Shown here: piece after piece, positions 8,501 through 10,245 of the stretch
How the letters are laid out: every line of letters starts with the position of its first letter
Position numbering within the stretch: the first letter of the stretch is position 1
Assembly (NCBI GenBank): GCA_023412755.1
Contig: JAEZCB010000115.1
Location: 1 to 10,245 of the forward strand
From: Bacteroidota bacterium
GTDB taxonomy: Bacteria; Bacteroidota; Bacteroidia; Flavobacteriales_F; PHOS-HE28
DNA: 10,245 nt
Direction: 5' to 3'
Program-made: the position numbers and the translations under genes
The notes under the pieces: model-generated
What the model was told of the DNA's origin: nothing
What the model saw: the letters and a program-made list of their open reading frames with translations, nothing else
Databases searched by the model: none

Positions 8501-8788
8501 TCCAATGCGGTGGCCGTTCTGCGCACACCAGCGAAAACGCTGGAAGTGCATCCCAATCCTGCAAAGGACCAGATCTGGTTGAACATGGTGTTGGATACTG
8601 AGGAAATGGTATCGTGGGACATGGTCGACATGAGTGGCCGCCGCGTCTCGGAGGGAAATTTCCTGGGTGCGGCAGGCAGGAACGCACAGCCGATCTCCAT
8701 AGCCCATTTGGATCAGGGAAGCTATATATTGCGGATCATGACTTCGGCGGATGGTGACATAGGCTTTACACGTTTTGTGAAACAATAA
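5549..8788 (+). CDS. Large T9SS type A sorting-domain protein 3 (1079 aa)
   Basis: The largest cargo in the window and probably T9SS-exported. The signal peptide ends near residue 28 (LQA|QQ). Domains: an N-terminal PPC-like module (about 33-165) with CNNCPC and DIDGCG; three B modules in tandem (about 171-320, 325-476, 480-624), each opening with an N-D-[DE] and Cys signature, containing a Trp-Phe strand (VWFTTTVP, IWFSFVVP, VWFTVTVP) and ending near a Y[IV]R[LVY]W strand and a Cys; an E module (633-726); the linker PPPAP; the Cys-rich C module (735-893); an FN3-like domain (896-992) with VEWSTASERNS and YYRVQQVD; and the type A sorting domain (about 998-1079) starting VHPNPAKD and ending RFVKQ. 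The gene carries a G8 and a G7 tract. The start shares ATGA with the preceding stop; Met4 is a possible alternative. No catalytic motif is visible. Confidence 0.93.
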   Translation: MRIMGHITVLLQGFLLGMCMLTVGTLQAQQGDFCNNCPCVIPGMSGTTLSTVAFPDNQTITYPNLQLNPTTAPAGPKYFRFNPQPGRTYTISVCGAPLNTIMYVTTSTVGILACDIDGCGAPNGPSVASVLIGAPSPHHRIYLFNGSCGTAFPPNTTIDITITSATSTPPPNDEVCFPTPLPMTGQDCNFTISTNLGATMSSSEATGLGTLPTCTGALFQGADVWFTTTVPASGLIGIQTQEGGVCAGAFQIYTSSTSDCSGTFTMQGNCHTVGLTGPTSEPAAVFDAFAAGLAVGSTIYIRYWERGGNENGSFQICAYEAIRPPNDEPCGAIPLPLGITCSPMSFTNENASPLGTMTAPPVAAGCGGPATNDIWFSFVVPTPVPPAGITVNTINGSLNNMAMAWYRVSSGTVCGSTPPYGALQQIGCNQNQSASDPMPRISSTSLAPLTAGETIYVRLWSETPWMGTAQICAYENQAPVNDDPCGALPLDLNYGCVLSTYSNDVATLTPNPNTVGLCGGGYNADVWFTVTVPPNGELEFDTQAGGLTDAAMAVYRVSSGACATGNLNLQLITGTNCATINSQQGTASNNMPRLNITGQPAGTTLYVRVWRQNGNDGTFGLCARRTDPPPGDCFYTLNMFDSAADGWGGSYVTVCVGGNCTNYTVNGSSASVNIGANIGQVISVSYTAAGGFQSQNSYNLTQFNNPVYASSAPPQQGGVFIQTVDCEPPPAPQSDCVGAVTLCDQVPQVNQQPQAGTQELNASNRGCLLGNEHTGLWYTFTVETAGPIAFTITPNPISSDWDFAVWGPYPPGTSHYNVCPPSQQPLRCNWSGTPGATGLQVNGALPTSVNAVGPPFSQHIMGNVGEVYLLYVDKWTTSAFNFGLTWQGTGGVGCIELPMEFLGLQAHARERDVVVEWSTASERNSAWFDVERSSDGITFEAIGRVTAAGISTSLREYQFIDQRPLDGLSYYRVQQVDATGMMVSSNAVAVLRTPAKTLEVHPNPAKDQIWLNMVLDTEEMVSWDMVDMSGRRVSEGNFLGAAGRNAQPISIAHLDQGSYILRIMTSADGDIGFTRFVKQ
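6059..7420 (+). repeat. Three tandem B modules coded in large protein 3
   Basis: Approximate spans are 6059-6508, 6521-6976 and 6986-7420, about 145-152 residues each. Each copy has a PPNDE, PPNDEP or PVNDDP opening, a conserved Cys 15-20 residues later, a Trp-Phe beta strand, a [TV]xxG loop, and a closing Y[IV]R[LVY]W strand before a GxFxxC-like or AQIC end. The copies are well diverged at DNA level, so the duplication is old. Copy 1 is closer to the B module of large protein 4 than to copies 2 and 3. Confidence 0.75.
6465..6472 (+). repeat. G8 homopolymer inside large protein 3
   Basis: Eight consecutive G encode part of Arg-Gly-Gly in the sequence YWERGGNE at the end of B module 1. It is the longest mononucleotide run I saw. 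One inserted G would bring a TGA into frame at once (window bases 6475-6477), leaving 309 of 1079 residues. One lost G would end the frame at TGA 6579-6581. The paralogous site in large protein 4 has no G-run (YWEQNANE). Confidence 0.9.
7697..7703 (+). repeat. G7 homopolymer inside large protein 3
   Basis: Seven consecutive G encode Gly-Gly and the first base of Val in QQGGVF near the end of the E module. The matching position of large protein 2 (QAGLVY) has no such run. A one-base change here would remove module C, the FN3-like domain and the sorting domain. Confidence 0.88.
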
Positions 8789-9297
8789 TGGCTCTGCATC
8801 ACGGGAATAGCGACTATACAAGGAGGTTTCGAACAGGAATAACAGGGCGTGCTGCACACGCGTTCCTTTTCCTCTTGCTCCTTTCGGCTGTTTCCACATA
8901 TGCGCAACAGAACACGTTCCACTTCGCCGCGAATGGGCCACTGAATGATGTGGCGGTGCGATCTTTGATCGAAGCTGTCCGGGATGTGGACCCCAATGGA
9001 TCCGTGCTCCACCATTTCGATGACCGGTCCCTGGTGCGGATCGATGTGCTCCATACTGTCACAGAAGGGGAGCTACGTGAAAGCATCGGCCGCTACGGGA
9101 TCGGGCTGCTTGCCGGCACACCCGATATTCCACGCGATGTGCCTGTTCATACAACGGCCACAGGTAGGCCGCTTTACGTGGTCACCGGAGATGCCTCCGC
9201 TGATCGCGCTCGTTACGAACAGGCGGTACTGGAATGGAACCATAACAACCCCCACGATAAGATCCATTTGCCTCTAAGGGTGAATGGTGATCCGTAA
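8788..9297 (+). CDS. Small exported protein, partner of large protein 4 (pair 4)
   Basis: A 169-residue protein of unknown function. Its ATG overlaps the TAA stop of large protein 3 by one base (TAATG), which ties pair 4 to pair 3. The signal peptide is unusual: a 24-residue polar, Arg-containing n-region precedes the hydrophobic core (AFLFLLLLSAV), with cleavage likely after Ala39 (TYA|QQ). No later ATG, GTG or TTG gives a shorter n-region, so this start is kept. The core (about 54-109) has helix VRSLIEAVRD, VDPN turn, two strands (SLVRIDVL), helix GELRESIGRYG, strand and GTPD. The tail is RPLYVVTGDASAD and then RYEQAVLEWNHNNP (142-155). It follows the pair 3 small protein along its whole mature length. 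It lacks a sorting domain and is probably periplasmic. Confidence 0.77.
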   Translation: MALHHGNSDYTRRFRTGITGRAAHAFLFLLLLSAVSTYAQQNTFHFAANGPLNDVAVRSLIEAVRDVDPNGSVLHHFDDRSLVRIDVLHTVTEGELRESIGRYGIGLLAGTPDIPRDVPVHTTATGRPLYVVTGDASADRARYEQAVLEWNHNNPHDKIHLPLRVNGDP

Positions 9298-9305
9298 TAG
9301 ACCGT

Positions 9306-10245
9306 ATGATGCACCTACTCCGCAGTTGCATATTCCTGACGGTGCTGGCCATACTCCCGTACGCGGCGATGTCCCAACCAGCTCCGGATTGCGCCAACTG
9401 TGCCTGTGCATTCCCCGCCATCAACGGCGTTTCGGCCTGGACCGCCGCTACTCATCCGGACTGTGACCCCAACAACCCTACTATTTACACAGGCCTGGCC
9501 GTAGGACCCACAGCCACACTGCCGAATGGCCGCTTCATCCGATTCACTGCGAACCAAGGCAGCAGATACACGTTCACCTTTTGCGCGGTTCCATTCGACA
9601 CATACATCTATGTAACAACCAACAATCCTGGCATTCCAGGCTCCATTGTATGCGATAATGATGGGTGTGGGGTGAATAATGGCCCTTCACAGGTCTCCTT
9701 CATACCACCAGCTACGGGAACGTATCGCATCTATGTGTTCAACGGCGCGTGCAATAGCCTGCTCCCCCTGAATGCCACCGTGGATATGATGGTGACATGT
9801 ACACCGCTAACCGTACCGGACAACAACCTGCCGTGCTTTGCCACTCCGCTACCCATGAATGGTACCGCATGCAACTACCATTCGGATGATAATGCGGCGG
9901 CCACCAATGCGGGTGCCGGCGCACCTAATGGAATAGGCAATATTCCGGTGCCTTCCTGCGGTGGCTATCAGGGTGCGGACCAGTGGTATTCGGTGACCGT
10001 ACCCGCGTCCGGGCTGATCGGTATACAAACCCAGGAAGCCACCATTTGTGCAGGGGCGTTCTCCCTTTACACGGCCACTGCCTGCAACAACGGCACTACC
10101 TTTCAGGAGCTTGCCAACAGTTGCACAATGCATGGACAAATAGGGCCCAATTCCGTACCTGCCAATGTTTTCGATGCCTTTGCGGCCGGATTGTCCGTAG
10201 GGGCCACGGTATATATACGTTACTGGGAGCAGAACGCCAATGAGA
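9306..10245 (+). CDS. Large secreted protein 4, N-terminal part (runs off the right edge)
   Basis: The frame is open from the ATG at 9306 (a second ATG follows at 9309) to the last base, giving 313 residues with no stop; the C-terminus lies outside the window. The start is 8 bases after the stop of the small gene. The signal peptide ends near residue 23 (AMS|QP). Residues about 25-163 form a PPC-like module with CANCAC, IRFTANQGSRYTFTFC, CDNDGCG and IYVFNGAC, matching the head of large protein 3 in order and spacing. From about 172 a B module starts, with ADQWYSVTVPASGLIGIQT, CAGAF, FDAFAAGLSVG and YIRYWEQ, again closest to B module 1 of large protein 3. By analogy I expect further B modules, the common C-terminal half and a T9SS sorting domain, but none of these is visible here. 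Confidence 0.9.
   Translation, partial: MMHLLRSCIFLTVLAILPYAAMSQPAPDCANCACAFPAINGVSAWTAATHPDCDPNNPTIYTGLAVGPTATLPNGRFIRFTANQGSRYTFTFCAVPFDTYIYVTTNNPGIPGSIVCDNDGCGVNNGPSQVSFIPPATGTYRIYVFNGACNSLLPLNATVDMMVTCTPLTVPDNNLPCFATPLPMNGTACNYHSDDNAAATNAGAGAPNGIGNIPVPSCGGYQGADQWYSVTVPASGLIGIQTQEATICAGAFSLYTATACNNGTTFQELANSCTMHGQIGPNSVPANVFDAFAAGLSVGATVYIRYWEQNANE

Noticed and set aside
8820..8826. AAGGAGG, a perfect Shine-Dalgarno sequence
   Set aside because: No ATG, GTG or TTG follows at a useful distance in any sensible frame. It falls in the n-region of the pair 4 small protein, and this phylum rarely relies on Shine-Dalgarno pairing.
8012..8941. A 309-codon open frame on the minus strand
   Set aside because: It lies opposite large protein 3 and the pair 4 small gene, both well supported. 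Its translation is rich in His, Arg, Gly and Cys with no recognisable domain, as expected for a shadow frame in GC-rich coding DNA.

Overview
The window looks like part of a chromosome from a moderately GC-rich member of the Bacteroidota, probably Flavobacteriales or a close relative. The case rests on three large genes, each ending in a type IX secretion system (T9SS) type A C-terminal sorting domain, on extracellular modules typical of flavobacterial surface proteins, and on the lack of convincing Shine-Dalgarno sites. The lineage is an inference. Every gene I can support is on the + strand.

Layout: bases 2-214 are the last 70 codons of an AbgT-family membrane transporter. From 324 to the window end there is a tandem series of two-gene cassettes. 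Each cassette is a small protein with an N-terminal signal peptide (101-169 aa) followed at once by a large multidomain secreted protein. Pair 1 is 324-629 plus 626-2623, pair 2 is 2709-3149 plus 3146-4930, pair 3 is 5109-5552 plus 5549-8788, and pair 4 is 8788-9297 plus 9306 to the right edge (cut off). In pairs 1-3 the small gene's stop and the large gene's start share the same ATGA, which predicts translational coupling. Pair 4 starts inside the stop codon of pair 3 (TAATG). Its two genes are separated by 8 bases.

The three complete large proteins share one C-terminal half: a Cys-rich module (called C here), an FN3-like beta domain and the T9SS sorting domain. Their N-terminal heads differ, being built from PPC/CUB-like beta modules, repeated NDxC-type modules (B) and a DSxxDGW-type module (E). 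The small proteins share a predicted beta-alpha-beta-beta-alpha-beta core, and three of the four also share a Tyr/Trp-Asn-Pro tail motif. None has a sorting domain, so they should stay in the periplasm or leave by another route. The simplest reading is an expanded family of surface or secreted proteins, each made with its own small exported partner. The partner's function is unknown and this arrangement is the most interesting thing in the window. Two poly-G tracts (G8, G7) in the 1079-residue protein are possible slippage sites.

Intergenic gaps are short (109, 85 and 178 bases). They hold small hairpins and AT-rich promoter-like motifs, all weak. I saw no RNA genes, CRISPR, insertion sequences or long exact DNA repeats.
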